Shown here piece after piece: positions 1 through 9,130 of a stretch of 54,548 bases of DNA; position 1 is the first letter of the stretch; the number at the start of each line of letters is the position of its first letter. Under the pieces are notes generated by a model that searched no databases, was not told the origin of the DNA, and worked only from the letters and a program-made list of their open reading frames with translations. The stretch is taken from positions 1 through 54,548 of the forward strand of contig CALVCB010000004.1 of the NCBI GenBank assembly GCA_944325965.1. The letters run 5' to 3'. A program made the translations under genes and the position numbers. Origin of the DNA: an uncultured Bacteroidales bacterium (GTDB taxonomy: Bacteria > Bacteroidota > Bacteroidia > Bacteroidales > UBA932).

Positions 1-86
1 CCGTATGCCGAACGGCACGTACGGTGGTGTGAGAGGTCGGAAAACGAAAGTAGGAAGAAAACTACTTCGTTTTCCTCATACTCGAT
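1..86 (+). mobile_element. Group II intron 3' end (domains V and VI), partial
   Basis: The first 24 bases fold like group II intron domain V: CCGTATGCC and GGCACGTACGG pair around a short loop, leaving the diagnostic two-base CG bulge in the 3' strand. The AGC triad expected just upstream would lie outside the window. What follows resembles domain VI: GTGTGAG (about 29-35) pairs with CTCATAC near 75-81, enclosing a long inner stem in which GGAAAACGAA pairs with TTCGTTTTCC. The intron would end near CTCGAT at about 86, directly against the phoH stop codon. The intron-encoded reverse transcriptase and 5' end are not visible. The exact 3' splice point is uncertain by one or two bases. Confidence 0.72.
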
Positions 87-1052
87 TTATATGCCTTTCT
101 TTTCTGCCGAGTCGAAGGCGTGTACGATCTTGCTTACCAGCGGATGACGTACAATATCTTCTTTCCTGAAAAAAATACTGGCGATTCCTTTTATGTCCTT
201 TGTCAATTCTATCCCTTTGAGTAATCCGGAATCTTCCTTGTGTGGCAGGTCCACCTGGCTTGCATCTCCCGTGACAATGAATTTGGCATCGCTGCCCATC
301 CTGGTAAGGAACATTTTCAGCTGCCCCATGTTGGTATTCTGGGCCTCGTCGAGTATTACACAAGCCTTGTCCAGGGTACGGCCTCTCATGTATGCGAGCG
401 GGGCTATCTGTATTATGCCATCCGACATGAATTCCTGTAGCCTTCTGGGAGGAATCATGTCCCCCAGGGCGTCATAGAGTGGCTGCAGGTATGGGTCGAG
501 CTTATCTTTCAGGTCCCCCGGGAGGAAACCGAGTCGTTCTCCGGCCTCTACTGCCGGTCGTGTAAGAATGATTCTCCTGACTTCGCGGTTCTTCAGGGCC
601 CTGACGGCCAGGGCTATTGCGATATATGTCTTTCCTGTACCGGCAGGACCGACGGCGAAGACGAGGTCATTCTCGAAATATGCGGTCACCATTTCCTGCT
701 GGGTGCGGTTCCTTGCCTTGATCGGCTTTCCGTCTATGCCGTATACGATTGTTGCATCTCCGGTGAGCCTGAATCTTTCATTTGGGGATTCACCGCCGAA
801 TACGTCTTCTACATCGTATGGGGTGAGGTTCATCTTGTGGAGTTTACGTTCGGTAAGCATGTCGAGTTTTGATGAGAATGTGTCGATGTCCTGACGGCTC
901 CCTTCCAGGATGATGTCATTGCCCCTGGCCACGACTTTCAGGTCCGGGAAATAGCTGCACAGGGCTTCGAGTATCCTGTTTCCCGGCCCCAGGATATCCA
1001 CCGGGTCAATGGCTTCAAGCGTAATGGTATGTTTAATTCTCTGTCCGCTCAT
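87..1052 (-). CDS. phoH: PhoH-family ATPase
   Basis: This is a 321-residue PhoH-like ATPase (PhoH/YbeZ family), a cytoplasmic P-loop protein linked to RNA metabolism and ribosome or stress functions; its precise reaction is not settled for the family. Residues about 10-75 form the KH-like N-terminal domain. The Walker A motif GPAGTGKT lies near residue 138 and the Walker B VILDEAQNT near 235. Length is normal for the family. The start is the first ATG, 11 bases downstream of the CapA-like gene, so the two probably form one transcript. The stop codon touches the end of a group II intron, so the native C-terminus or 3' flank may have been changed. Confidence 0.93.
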   Translation of the reverse strand: MSGQRIKHTITLEAIDPVDILGPGNRILEALCSYFPDLKVVARGNDIILEGSRQDIDTFSSKLDMLTERKLHKMNLTPYDVEDVFGGESPNERFRLTGDATIVYGIDGKPIKARNRTQQEMVTAYFENDLVFAVGPAGTGKTYIAIALAVRALKNREVRRIILTRPAVEAGERLGFLPGDLKDKLDPYLQPLYDALGDMIPPRRLQEFMSDGIIQIAPLAYMRGRTLDKACVILDEAQNTNMGQLKMFLTRMGSDAKFIVTGDASQVDLPHKEDSGLLKGIELTKDIKGIASIFFRKEDIVRHPLVSKIVHAFDSAEKKGI

Positions 1053-1063
1053 ATTGTCTTTGT

Positions 1064-2269
1064 CTAATCGTTGATTCCTGTTATTGCCTTTACCCTGGCA
1101 TAGGCCTTCCGCATTTTGTCATATTCATACCGCATCAGCCACATCCCCGGCTTCCGCAGATATTGTTTGACTGGAATTGTACAGTGGGTGTCTTTAAGTC
1201 TGCCAGGCAGGGAACACCACAGGTATGTAAACTCCAGCGGGAAGGTTTCTATCTTGCCGTTCAGGTGCTTTACTGCGGTTACTTTTACCATAAGCCCGAT
1301 CTGCGTATCGGGGGCGCTCATGTTTGATATTGCATTGCCAAGTGAGAATACCACAGGGACCTTTTTCCCTGCGAACCTGCCGCTCTTTACCAGAAGCAAT
1401 GTGCTGTCCTGGACTACATGCGGGTGTGCGCCGATGATTATGTCGGCGCCGTTTTCCGCCAGCCATTCAGCTGTTGAAAGCTGCGCTGCGGAATGGACAA
1501 GGGAGTATTCTTCTCCCCAGTGCGGCAGGGCTATTATGATATCGGCTCCGGACTCTTCCGCCTTTCTCAACTGCAGGTACAGCTGCTTCCTGTCGGTAGT
1601 GTTGACCCTTGGGTATTCCTCGCCTGTCCGGATGTTTGTCCCGTATGTGAAATTCACGAAAGCGGCCTTGAACCCGCCTATGTCGATAACCAGCGGGTTG
1701 TTCTCAAAGAATCCTGACGGGGAGGCGGCTGTCCCTGTGTATCTGACACCTGTCTTTTCCCGCAGCTCTTCGTATATCCCGAGTGTGCGGGCGGCTCCGC
1801 GGGCTCCCTTGTCCAGGATATGGTTGTTGGCTGTGAGAAATACATCGATTCCGCACTCGGCCATATAAGCGGCGTAGCTGTCCGGGGCACTGAATGCCGG
1901 GTATCCTGAGAACGGCGGGCCCCCCAGGGTGAATTCCATATTAGCTGCCGCAATGTCAGCTTCTGAAATGTATTCCCGGATGTCGGAAAAATACTGGCTG
2001 AAATCAAAGGACATTTGCCTGTTGGTGTCCGTCCCTCCTGAATTCCTGTATTTTTCCGCGGCGTTCCTGATCTGGGCCTCATGCAGCATCACGTCTCCCA
2101 GGAAAACCATGGACACGGTGTCCGGACCGGATGTGATCTCCTTTATCTCCTGGTGTATACGCCTGAAGATGGCCGCGTCGTCGATGCTTTGCCCCGGGCA
2201 CGGAAATCCTGCCGCCGCCATTGAAAGGGCGGCAGCAGTGAGAACTGCTGTTTTTGAAAAGTCCATCAT
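1064..2269 (-). CDS. CapA-family (PGA_cap) metallophosphoesterase-like secreted protein
   Basis: This 401-residue protein belongs to the CapA/PGA_cap family, related to calcineurin-like phosphoesterases and named after the poly-gamma-glutamate capsule protein CapA. A signal peptide covers residues about 1-25. Metal-site motifs are visible: FLGDVMLH near residue 56, NMEFTLGG near 110, ANNHILDKG near 147, and LPHWGEEY with GAHPHV in the C-terminal half. No capB, capC or pgsE neighbour is present, so capsule synthesis is not supported; the real substrate is unknown. Two adjacent ATG codons (2269 and 2266) lie directly behind a -7 promoter box, which leaves almost no leader. Confidence 0.85.
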   Translation of the reverse strand: MMDFSKTAVLTAAALSMAAAGFPCPGQSIDDAAIFRRIHQEIKEITSGPDTVSMVFLGDVMLHEAQIRNAAEKYRNSGGTDTNRQMSFDFSQYFSDIREYISEADIAAANMEFTLGGPPFSGYPAFSAPDSYAAYMAECGIDVFLTANNHILDKGARGAARTLGIYEELREKTGVRYTGTAASPSGFFENNPLVIDIGGFKAAFVNFTYGTNIRTGEEYPRVNTTDRKQLYLQLRKAEESGADIIIALPHWGEEYSLVHSAAQLSTAEWLAENGADIIIGAHPHVVQDSTLLLVKSGRFAGKKVPVVFSLGNAISNMSAPDTQIGLMVKVTAVKHLNGKIETFPLEFTYLWCSLPGRLKDTHCTIPVKQYLRKPGMWLMRYEYDKMRKAYARVKAITGIND

Positions 2270-2270
2270 G

Positions 2271-2278
2271 CAAATATA
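2271..2278 (-). promoter_or_regulatory. Candidate -7 box for the capA-like/phoH transcript
   Basis: Read on the minus strand this is TATATTTG, matching the Bacteroidota -7 consensus TAnnTTTG. One base separates it from the first ATG, so transcription would begin at or inside the start codon. No clear TTTG element is seen at the right distance. Confidence 0.45.
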
Positions 2279-2286
2279 ACATTTAT

Positions 2287-2317
2287 TTTGCCCAGGTTGA
2301 TTATTTGGTTAAATTTG
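2287..2317 (+). promoter_or_regulatory. Consensus Bacteroidota promoter for the SPOR/M28/leuS/yitT transcript
   Basis: TTTG at 2287-2290, 19 bases, then TAAATTTG at 2310-2317: a full match to the TTTG-N(19-21)-TAnnTTTG consensus. The leader to the ATG at 2343 would be about 20 bases. It lies back to back with the -7 box of the divergent capA-like gene. Confidence 0.75.
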
Positions 2318-2342
2318 CGGCTAGGCTCTATAGTAAAAGTAC

Positions 2343-2858
2343 ATGAAAAAATTTTTGTTTCTCCTGTCTGCCCTTTCTCTCCTGACCCTGACCGGATGCG
2401 ACATGTTCCGTCGTCTGGCCGGCAGACCTACGGCGAAGGAACTGGAACAGATGAGGGTGGAGCTGTTCCAGCGCCAGGAGTCTGAGCATCTGGCACGCAT
2501 TGATTCCTTGAAAAGGGTGGAGATGGCCCTCTGTGACTCTATTGCAGTGCTGGATTCCATAAGGCAGCTGCACGGGACAATTCTCAATCCATCCGAGATT
2601 GGCGGGCTGTTCACCACGAGGCTCGATTTCATGTATTATATAGTGGTCGGTGCGTTTAAGGACAGGTCAAATGCCGAGACTCTGCTGGCGGAGGTCAGGG
2701 AAAAGGGCTACAGTCCCGTCCTGATCAATTTCAGGAACGGATTCAATGCTATAGGTATCGCTCCAGCGAATGACCTGCAGCACATTTTTCTCTCCCTCAA
2801 GAAGGTTAAGGGGGAGGATTTCTGCCCTGATGACGTATGGATTCTGGTAAACGATTGA
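2343..2858 (+). CDS. SPOR-domain lipoprotein
   Basis: This is a 171-residue lipoprotein. The signal peptide ends in LTLTGC with the lipidated cysteine at residue 19. The residues after the cysteine (DMFRR) are not a K-(D/E)2-type surface-export signal, which suggests retention in the periplasm. Residues about 35-75 look helical or coiled-coil and are rich in charged residues. Residues about 98-170 resemble a SPOR domain, starting YYIVVGAFKDRSNAETLL. SPOR domains bind denuded glycan strands of septal peptidoglycan, so a role at division or the cell wall is likely but inferred. The stop is 5 bases before the start of the M28-like gene. Confidence 0.82.
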   Translation: MKKFLFLLSALSLLTLTGCDMFRRLAGRPTAKELEQMRVELFQRQESEHLARIDSLKRVEMALCDSIAVLDSIRQLHGTILNPSEIGGLFTTRLDFMYYIVVGAFKDRSNAETLLAEVREKGYSPVLINFRNGFNAIGIAPANDLQHIFLSLKKVKGEDFCPDDVWILVND

Positions 2859-2863
2859 AAACC

Positions 2864-4258
2864 ATGGACAGGAAAAAATATATCTTTTTTTCGGCCGCCT
2901 TTTTATTCCTGTCGGCCGTGCATCCTTTCCCCGCGGATGCGCAATACAGGACTGACGGCGGTTACTCTGGGCTGTATGACAGCGAGACCGCCGCATCTAT
3001 GCGGCGGCATGTCTCTGACATCGCTTCTGCCGCAAACCGAGGCCGTAAAGCCGGCTCTGACGGGGAAACGGCGGCAGCGGCATACCTGTATGACGCACTG
3101 AAGAATTACGGGGTGGAGATGCTAAGTCCGGAAAGCGGCGATGAATTCGGAATTTCCAGGGCCTCCGGCGACACATTGACCTCCAGGAACGTAGTCGGGT
3201 TCGTGCAGGGTTATGATGCACGTCTGAGGAACAGGTATGTGGTGGTGGGCGCAAGGCTTGACAACCTCGGGACAAATGTCCTGACTGTCGACGGTAAGCA
3301 GCAGGAACAGATATATTACGGGGCCAACGGCAATGCTTCCGGCCTGGCCATGATGATCGAGCTCGCGAGGATGGTATCCACCAATTCCATACTTTTCCGG
3401 CGTTCCGTGATCTTCATAGGATTCGGCGCGTCTTGCGAGACATTTGCCGGGTCGTGGTATTTTCTGAACAGGTCCTTTGCGGATGCGGATGCCGTGGATG
3501 TCATGATAAATCTGGATATGCTCGGGACCGGGGATGAAGGTTTCTATGCCTATACCGCCTCCAATGCTGACCTTAACTCCATCCTTGCGTCAATGTCCGC
3601 GGAACTGCAGCCAGTCCATCCCGATGTAGTTTCCTATGAACCGTATCCTTCTGACCACAGGGCGTTCTATGCGGCGGAAATCCCGTCTGTTTATTTTACC
3701 ACAGGCCAGTACCCGCAGCACAATACCCCTAAGGATACCGGAGACATAATAGACTACGGGATGATGGAGAGGGAGCTGGAGTTCATCTACAATTTTACTG
3801 TAAACGTTGCCAATACTGATGACCAGATTGCTTTCCGTCCAGAGGAAAAGACTGTGGAGAATGCCTCCGGGAGAGATGATGTTATCCCTTATTATGAATG
3901 TGATTTCAAACCTGCTTTCCTCAACAGCACCGATCCCCGCCAGTTCCTCACCAAATGGGTGTATCCGTATCTGAAATACCCGGCGGAGGCTGTCAGGGAC
4001 GGTATCCAGGGAACAGTCCAGGTGAATTTCGTGATAGACAAGGACGGCAAGGTGCGGGATGTCGAGGTGGTGAAAAGCGTGGACCCTTTGCTCGATGCCG
4101 AGGCTGTAAAAGTCATAAGCGCATCTCCCAAATGGCGTCCGGCACGGGTCAACGGGCAGAAAGTCAACAGTTCCATGACACTTCCGGTGGAGTTCCGGCT
4201 TGAGAAGAAATCAAAAGGCGGAGGATTCGGCATAAACGGGCGGAGACAGTCGTGGTGA
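2864..4258 (+). CDS. M28 peptidase-fold protein with TonB C-terminal domain; active site degenerate
   Basis: The 464-residue product starts at 2864, the ATG followed by a signal peptide (MDRKKYIFFSAAFLFLSAV); an earlier ATG at 2837 would overlap the SPOR gene. Residues about 40-325 have the M28 zinc aminopeptidase fold. Residues about 366-448 are a TonB C-terminal domain (YPAEAVRDGIQGTVQVNFVI). The metal site is damaged. The usual GAHxD reads GARLD (His to Arg), GANDNASG reads GANGNASG (bridging Asp to Gly), and the catalytic EE before GLxGS reads SC. The Asp of NLDMLG and a late His (QHNTPKDT) remain. It is probably not an active peptidase but a periplasmic binding or scaffold protein. Confidence 0.85.
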   Translation: MDRKKYIFFSAAFLFLSAVHPFPADAQYRTDGGYSGLYDSETAASMRRHVSDIASAANRGRKAGSDGETAAAAYLYDALKNYGVEMLSPESGDEFGISRASGDTLTSRNVVGFVQGYDARLRNRYVVVGARLDNLGTNVLTVDGKQQEQIYYGANGNASGLAMMIELARMVSTNSILFRRSVIFIGFGASCETFAGSWYFLNRSFADADAVDVMINLDMLGTGDEGFYAYTASNADLNSILASMSAELQPVHPDVVSYEPYPSDHRAFYAAEIPSVYFTTGQYPQHNTPKDTGDIIDYGMMERELEFIYNFTVNVANTDDQIAFRPEEKTVENASGRDDVIPYYECDFKPAFLNSTDPRQFLTKWVYPYLKYPAEAVRDGIQGTVQVNFVIDKDGKVRDVEVVKSVDPLLDAEAVKVISASPKWRPARVNGQKVNSSMTLPVEFRLEKKSKGGGFGINGRRQSW

Positions 4259-4291
4259 CAGAGGTAAGAGTATAAGATAATACAAGACATT

Positions 4292-7057
4292 ATGGAATAC
4301 GATTTCAGGAAAATTGAGAAGAAATGGCAGTCCTACTGGTATGAGCACCAGACATTCAAGGCTGTTGAGGATCCGTCCAGACCGAAATACTATGTTCTGG
4401 ACATGTTTCCGTACCCTTCAGGGGCCGGACTGCATGTGGGGCATCCTCTCGGATACATTGCCAGCGACATATATAGCAGGTACAAGAGGCTGTGCGGATT
4501 CAATGTCCTGCATCCTATGGGATATGACGCTTTCGGCCTGCCTGCCGAGCAGTATGCTATACAGACCGGACAGCATCCTGCGGTGACTACCGAGAAGAAT
4601 ATTGCAAGATACAGGGAGCAGCTTGACAGAATCGGTTTTTCATATGACTGGTCCAGAGAGGTCAGGACGTGTGATCCGGCGTATTACAAATGGACACAGT
4701 GGGCGTTCCTGAAGATGTTCGACAGCTATTATGACAACAGACTTCAGAAGGCGAGGCCTGTCTCGGAGCTTGTAGATTCCTTCTCCCGGACAGGGACCAG
4801 GGATATCGATGCAGCTTGTACGAAGGAGCTGTCTTTCACTGCCGGACAGTGGAACAGTATGACAGACAGGGAGAAATCAGATATTCTGATGAACTACCGC
4901 ATCGCCTACCAGGGAGAGACTTCCGTGAACTGGTGTCCTAAGCTCGGGACCGTGCTTGCGAACGATGAGGTGAAAGAAGGTTATTCTGTCCGTGGAGGAT
5001 ATCCGGTAGAGCAGAAGAAGATGACACAGTGGCAGTTACGTGTCTCCGCCTATGCCGCCAGGCTTCTTGATGACCTGGAAGACCTCGCCTGGACGGATTC
5101 TCTCAAGGACATGCAGCGGAACTGGATTGGACGTTCGCAGGGTGCAGAGATGGTGTTCAAGGCATACAATGGCGACCTGGAGTATGACATGCATATTTTC
5201 ACCACCCGTGCCGATACGGTATTCGGCGTTACTTTCATGGTCCTTGCTCCGGAAAGCGAGTGGGTGGAAAAACTTACATCGCCGGAGCAGGAATCAGCCG
5301 TTGCCGAATACCTCAATGAGGTGAAGAAGAGGACAGAAAGGGAGCGCCTGGCCGAAACGAAGAAAGTCACCGGAGTTTTTTCCGGTTCTTACGCCGTGAA
5401 TCCTCTGACAGGGAACAGGGTGCCTGTATGGATTTCGGAATACGTCCTTGCCGGATACGGTACGGGTGCCATCATGGCGGTGCCGGCACATGACAGCAGG
5501 GACTATGCATTCGCCCGCCGTTTCAATCTTCCGATAATCCCTCTCATCGAGGGGTGTGATGTTTCTGAGTCCAGCTTTGATGCGAAGGAAGGGATAATGT
5601 GCAATTCCGGATTCCTGGACGGGATGACTGTCAAGGAAGCCATACCTGCCGCGATAGATTATGTTGAGAAACACGGAATAGGGCACCGCAAGATAAACTA
5701 CAGGCTCCGTGATGCGATTTTCTCTCGTCAGAGATACTGGGGCGAGCCGTTCCCTATATATTATAAAGAAGGCATACCGACCCCTCTGCCTTCCAGCGAA
5801 CTCCCGCTGCAGCTGCCGGAAGTAGACAAGTACCTTCCGACAGAAAGCGGCGAGCCACCTTTGGCCAGAGCGGCAGACTGGACGTATGGAGGCTGGCCGC
5901 TGGAAAAGAGCACGATGCCAGGGTTCGCCGGCAGCAGTGCCTACTATCTCAGGTATATGGACCCTCACAATGACAGTGCTCTGGTGAGCCGCGGGGCGGA
6001 TGAATACTGGAGGAATGTCGACCTTTATATCGGAGGCACTGAACATGCTACGGGGCATCTAATTTATTCGCGTTTCTGGAACAAGTTCCTGTATGACCTT
6101 GGCTATGTCTGTGAAAAGGAGCCTTTCAAGAAGCTCATAAACCAGGGGATGATCCAGGGCCGCTCCAATTTCGTATACAGGATCATCAATACCAACAAGT
6201 TCGTATCATACGGTCTGAAAGACGGTTATGACACTACGGAAATACATGTGGATGTGAATATTGTCCATAATGACAGGCTTGACATTGATGCGTTCCGGAA
6301 ATGGATGCCGGATTTTGCTGATGCAGAATTCATCCTTGAAAACGGTGAATATATATGCGGGTACGCCACAGAGAAGATGAGCAAGTCCATGTTCAATGTT
6401 GTGAACCCGGACATGATATGCGATACCTACGGAGCCGATACGCTCCGTCTGTACGAGATGTTCCTCGGTCCGCTGGAACAGTCGAAGCCATGGGATACAA
6501 AGGGAATCGACGGTGTTCACAGGTTCCTCAAAAGACTGTGGAGGCTGTTTTACGGGAAGGACGGGCTCGCAGTCACGGACGGGAAGCCTTTACCGGCTGA
6601 GCTCAAGACCCTGCATAAGCTGATTGGCAAGGCACGTACGGACATAGAGAATTTCTCCTTCAACACCACGGTGAGCGCATTCATGATAGCCGTGAACGAA
6701 CTGTATGACCTCAAGTGCAGCAAGAGGGCAATCCTCGAGCCGCTGATTATACTCCTTTCTCCGTTCGCACCTCATATATCGGAGGAGCTTTGGGAGGCGC
6801 TCGGGCACAAGGAGAGCATTTCATTTGCCTCTTTCCCTGAATACGATGAACGGTATGTCGTTGAGGACAGCTGCACCTATGCGGTGTCATTCAACGGAAA
6901 GACCAGGTTTACCGTAGACCTGCCTAAGGACATGTCAAGGGAGGCTGTCGAGTCGGAGGTGAGGTCCCTTGATCAGACGATGAAATATGTCGGTGATGGT
7001 AATATAGTGAAGATCATAGTAGTACCCGGGAAAATAGTTAATATTGTCGTCAAATAG
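4292..7057 (+). CDS. leuS: Leucyl-tRNA synthetase
   Basis: This is a 921-residue class I aminoacyl-tRNA synthetase that charges tRNA-Leu in the cytoplasm. The HIGH-type motif is HVGHPLGY near residue 48. The CP1 editing domain is intact, with the threonine-rich [10 protein letters not shown] near 305 and [20 protein letters not shown] near 390. KMSKS occurs near residue 696 inside [17 protein letters not shown] large insertion precedes KMSKS (about residues 610-690), as is typical of Bacteroidota LeuRS. The gene is 33 bases after the M28-like gene and 13 bases before yitT, so it is co-transcribed. Nothing appears broken. Confidence 0.98.
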   Translation: MEYDFRKIEKKWQSYWYEHQTFKAVEDPSRPKYYVLDMFPYPSGAGLHVGHPLGYIASDIYSRYKRLCGFNVLHPMGYDAFGLPAEQYAIQTGQHPAVTTEKNIARYREQLDRIGFSYDWSREVRTCDPAYYKWTQWAFLKMFDSYYDNRLQKARPVSELVDSFSRTGTRDIDAACTKELSFTAGQWNSMTDREKSDILMNYRIAYQGETSVNWCPKLGTVLANDEVKEGYSVRGGYPVEQKKMTQWQLRVSAYAARLLDDLEDLAWTDSLKDMQRNWIGRSQGAEMVFKAYNGDLEYDMHIFTTRADTVFGVTFMVLAPESEWVEKLTSPEQESAVAEYLNEVKKRTERERLAETKKVTGVFSGSYAVNPLTGNRVPVWISEYVLAGYGTGAIMAVPAHDSRDYAFARRFNLPIIPLIEGCDVSESSFDAKEGIMCNSGFLDGMTVKEAIPAAIDYVEKHGIGHRKINYRLRDAIFSRQRYWGEPFPIYYKEGIPTPLPSSELPLQLPEVDKYLPTESGEPPLARAADWTYGGWPLEKSTMPGFAGSSAYYLRYMDPHNDSALVSRGADEYWRNVDLYIGGTEHATGHLIYSRFWNKFLYDLGYVCEKEPFKKLINQGMIQGRSNFVYRIINTNKFVSYGLKDGYDTTEIHVDVNIVHNDRLDIDAFRKWMPDFADAEFILENGEYICGYATEKMSKSMFNVVNPDMICDTYGADTLRLYEMFLGPLEQSKPWDTKGIDGVHRFLKRLWRLFYGKDGLAVTDGKPLPAELKTLHKLIGKARTDIENFSFNTTVSAFMIAVNELYDLKCSKRAILEPLIILLSPFAPHISEELWEALGHKESISFASFPEYDERYVVEDSCTYAVSFNGKTRFTVDLPKDMSREAVESEVRSLDQTMKYVGDGNIVKIIVVPGKIVNIVVK

Positions 7058-7070
7058 TTTGTACTTTCCA

Positions 7071-8003
7071 ATGAACACTAAAAACATTTTCGCCCATGTA
7101 TGGGACTATATAGTCCTGACTTTCGGAATCGTTGTATATTGTCTTTCATGGACTTCGTTTCTTATTCCGAACGGTATTGCAAGCGGTGGAGGTACAGGCC
7201 TTTGTACGATTGTTTATTTTGCTACGGGTGTCCCTGTGGCGGTTTCGTTCTTTATTCTCAACGCGATACTGCTCATACTTGGCTTCCTTGCCTTGGGCAA
7301 GGCATTCGGGGTGAAGACAATATATGCAATCATCCTTTCCACCGTCCTGTTCGACCTTTTCCCGAAATTCGACTGGGTGATAACTTTCGACAATAAGCTC
7401 CTGATAGCCGTTGTCGGCGGTATACTCGAGGCTCTCGGCATCGGGCTTGTCCTGCTCAGGGGCGGAAGTACGGGCGGGACGGATATTGCCGCAATGATCG
7501 TCAACAAGTACTGGCCTGTGTCTCCGGGCAAGGTCTACCTGTTCTCGGATATATTCATTATAGCATCAGTGCTGCTTATCCCGGGAAAGACCCTGGAGGA
7601 TATGATCTACGGATATGTAGTGATGGTGACATTCTCATTCATGGTGGATTTCGTCCTGCTGGGCCAGAAGTCGTCAGCACAGGTGCTGATATTCTCCACA
7701 AAATACAAGGAAATCGCAGATAACATTTCCCGGAACATGCACAGGGGGGTGACCGCATTCCAGTCAATAGGGTGGTATTCGCAGACGGAGAGCAGGGTTC
7801 TTCTGGTGGTTGTCCGGCAGCACCAGCTGCATGAGGTGGTCGCCATGATCAAGAGTATCGACAACAAGGCGTTTGTCTCCGTATCTTCTGCGAGCGGTGT
7901 TTACGGAGAAGGGTTCGACGAGATGAAGACTGGACTGAGCCTGAAGAAGAAGGAACAGAAAGGAGAAAAGTCGCCTGAAAAGGAGCAGCGCATTGAAAAA
8001 TAG
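7071..8003 (+). CDS. YitT-family membrane protein (DUF161 plus DUF2179)
   Basis: This 310-residue integral membrane protein has five to six hydrophobic segments in residues about 10-195 (for example DYIVLTFGIVVYCLSW), a glycine-rich GGSTGGTDIAA loop near residue 145, and a soluble C-terminal DUF2179 domain at about 210-285. The last 25 residues are highly charged (KKKEQKGEKSPEKEQ). The substrate of YitT proteins is not established. The ATG at 7071 is preferred over a TTG at 7044, which would overlap leuS. It is the last gene before a strong terminator. Confidence 0.88.
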   Translation: MNTKNIFAHVWDYIVLTFGIVVYCLSWTSFLIPNGIASGGGTGLCTIVYFATGVPVAVSFFILNAILLILGFLALGKAFGVKTIYAIILSTVLFDLFPKFDWVITFDNKLLIAVVGGILEALGIGLVLLRGGSTGGTDIAAMIVNKYWPVSPGKVYLFSDIFIIASVLLIPGKTLEDMIYGYVVMVTFSFMVDFVLLGQKSSAQVLIFSTKYKEIADNISRNMHRGVTAFQSIGWYSQTESRVLLVVVRQHQLHEVVAMIKSIDNKAFVSVSSASGVYGEGFDEMKTGLSLKKKEQKGEKSPEKEQRIEK

Positions 8004-8054
8004 ATATAAAAAAAGAGAAAAATCATTAAGAAACATAAAAAAATGATTTTACAT

Positions 8055-8086
8055 GCCCCTCAGAATGTAGTATGAGGGGCTTTTTA
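8055..8086 (+). terminator. Intrinsic terminator after yitT-type gene
   Basis: GCCCCTCA (8055-8062) pairs perfectly with TGAGGGGC (8073-8080) across a 10-base loop and is followed by TTTTT. It closes the SPOR-M28-leuS-yitT transcript. Confidence 0.9.
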
Positions 8087-8089
8087 TTG

Positions 8090-8097
8090 TATTTTTG
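8090..8097 (+). promoter_or_regulatory. -7 box for AraC-type regulator
   Basis: TATTTTTG matches TAnnTTTG and lies directly behind the terminator, 24 bases before the ATG at 8122. A matching -33 element is not evident. Confidence 0.5.
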
Positions 8098-8121
8098 CCG
8101 GCTCAAAATTTTAGTGAAGTT

Positions 8122-9123
8122 ATGGTTACTTGTTCTGTGTCATGTGAAAGTAAAAGGAAGGGGTGGAACATTTTCTCAGATATGCTTCCTCTGATGTCAG
8201 TAATCAGTCTCGCCGGTATGGTCATATCCGATGTGCTTGCAAATTCAGGCCGGTTCGATTCTCCTGTGACAGATATGATGGCTCCGGCTATGATACTTAT
8301 TTTTTCCCCGTCCGGAAGCCGGTCTCCCGGAAAGCGATCGGTGGTCTTCCCGTTGCTGATGACTGTCCTGGCCATTACCGTTTCCGTAATAAGGATAGTC
8401 GTGATGATGACAAACCGGCACGCGAGCTTTCCTTTTACGGAATATCTCCCCGCCTTGCTGGCTGCCATTATGCTTGTGTACATTGGAGTCAAGGCTATGG
8501 TGAAGACCGGGGCCCCTGTCGTAAAGGAACTTCATCTTTCCATTTTCTTCATCCTGCTTATGGTTGCCGTGTACAACGACCTTGTCCCAGGCGCGATTCC
8601 TCTGCTTTTCCTGTTCGGGTCTTCCTTGCTTTTCTATCTCTATCTTTATGCACATGCCGTAAGACGGGAGGCTCCTGTATCCACGGCAAGGAAACGCAGC
8701 GGCTCCCAGGTAAAGATAGCGGCTCCCGCCAGGTCTGGAGATGAGAAGGCAGACAATTTCGGGATGCTTTATTCCAGGCTCCAGACATTGTTCGATGAAG
8801 AGAAGCCGTATCTGGACGAGAATATCACGGTGGGAGATATTGCAAAAAGGCTGTATACCAACAAGGCGTATCTTTCGCGTACAATAAACGAGCATACGGG
8901 AAAGAATTTCTGCCAGTTCGTGAACTATTACAGGGTGATGTACTCAATGGATGTATTCAAGAAGAATCCGTGGTTACGTGTATCTGAACTTGCTGATGTA
9001 AGCGGTTTCCACACCATTGTTTCATTCAACATGGCTTTCAGGCTTGTCACGAACGAGTCTCCAGGAGAGTGGTGCAAGCGTATCAGGCTTGAGCTTGACA
9101 CAAAAAAAACCGCCGGCTGCTGA
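8122..9123 (+). CDS. Membrane-anchored AraC-family transcriptional regulator
   Basis: This 333-residue protein has an N-terminal membrane part (about residues 20-190) with roughly six hydrophobic segments, such as FPLLMTVLAITVSVIRIVVM. A linker leads to a C-terminal AraC/XylS-type HTH domain at about 225-325, containing ITVGDIAKRLYTNKAYLSRT and VSELADVSGFHTIVSFNMAF. The design implies that a membrane or periplasmic signal is passed directly to a DNA-binding domain without a separate kinase; this is inference. The start was set at ATG 8122 because the upstream TTG at 8095 lies inside the -7 box. No obvious target gene adjoins it; ettA has its own promoter. Confidence 0.85.
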   Translation: MVTCSVSCESKRKGWNIFSDMLPLMSVISLAGMVISDVLANSGRFDSPVTDMMAPAMILIFSPSGSRSPGKRSVVFPLLMTVLAITVSVIRIVVMMTNRHASFPFTEYLPALLAAIMLVYIGVKAMVKTGAPVVKELHLSIFFILLMVAVYNDLVPGAIPLLFLFGSSLLFYLYLYAHAVRREAPVSTARKRSGSQVKIAAPARSGDEKADNFGMLYSRLQTLFDEEKPYLDENITVGDIAKRLYTNKAYLSRTINEHTGKNFCQFVNYYRVMYSMDVFKKNPWLRVSELADVSGFHTIVSFNMAFRLVTNESPGEWCKRIRLELDTKKTAGC

Positions 9124-9130
9124 GCAATAT

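Noticed and set aside
1064-2269. Poly-gamma-glutamate capsule locus
   Set aside because: Only a CapA-like gene is present; CapB, CapC and CapE/PgsE genes are missing and the neighbour is phoH.
2837-2863. Upstream ATG for the M28-like gene
   Set aside because: It overlaps the SPOR gene and places nine extra residues before a clear signal peptide.
8249-8275. GGTTCGATTC, resembling a tRNA T-arm
   Set aside because: It lies inside the AraC-type coding sequence, and no acceptor or anticodon stem can be drawn around it.
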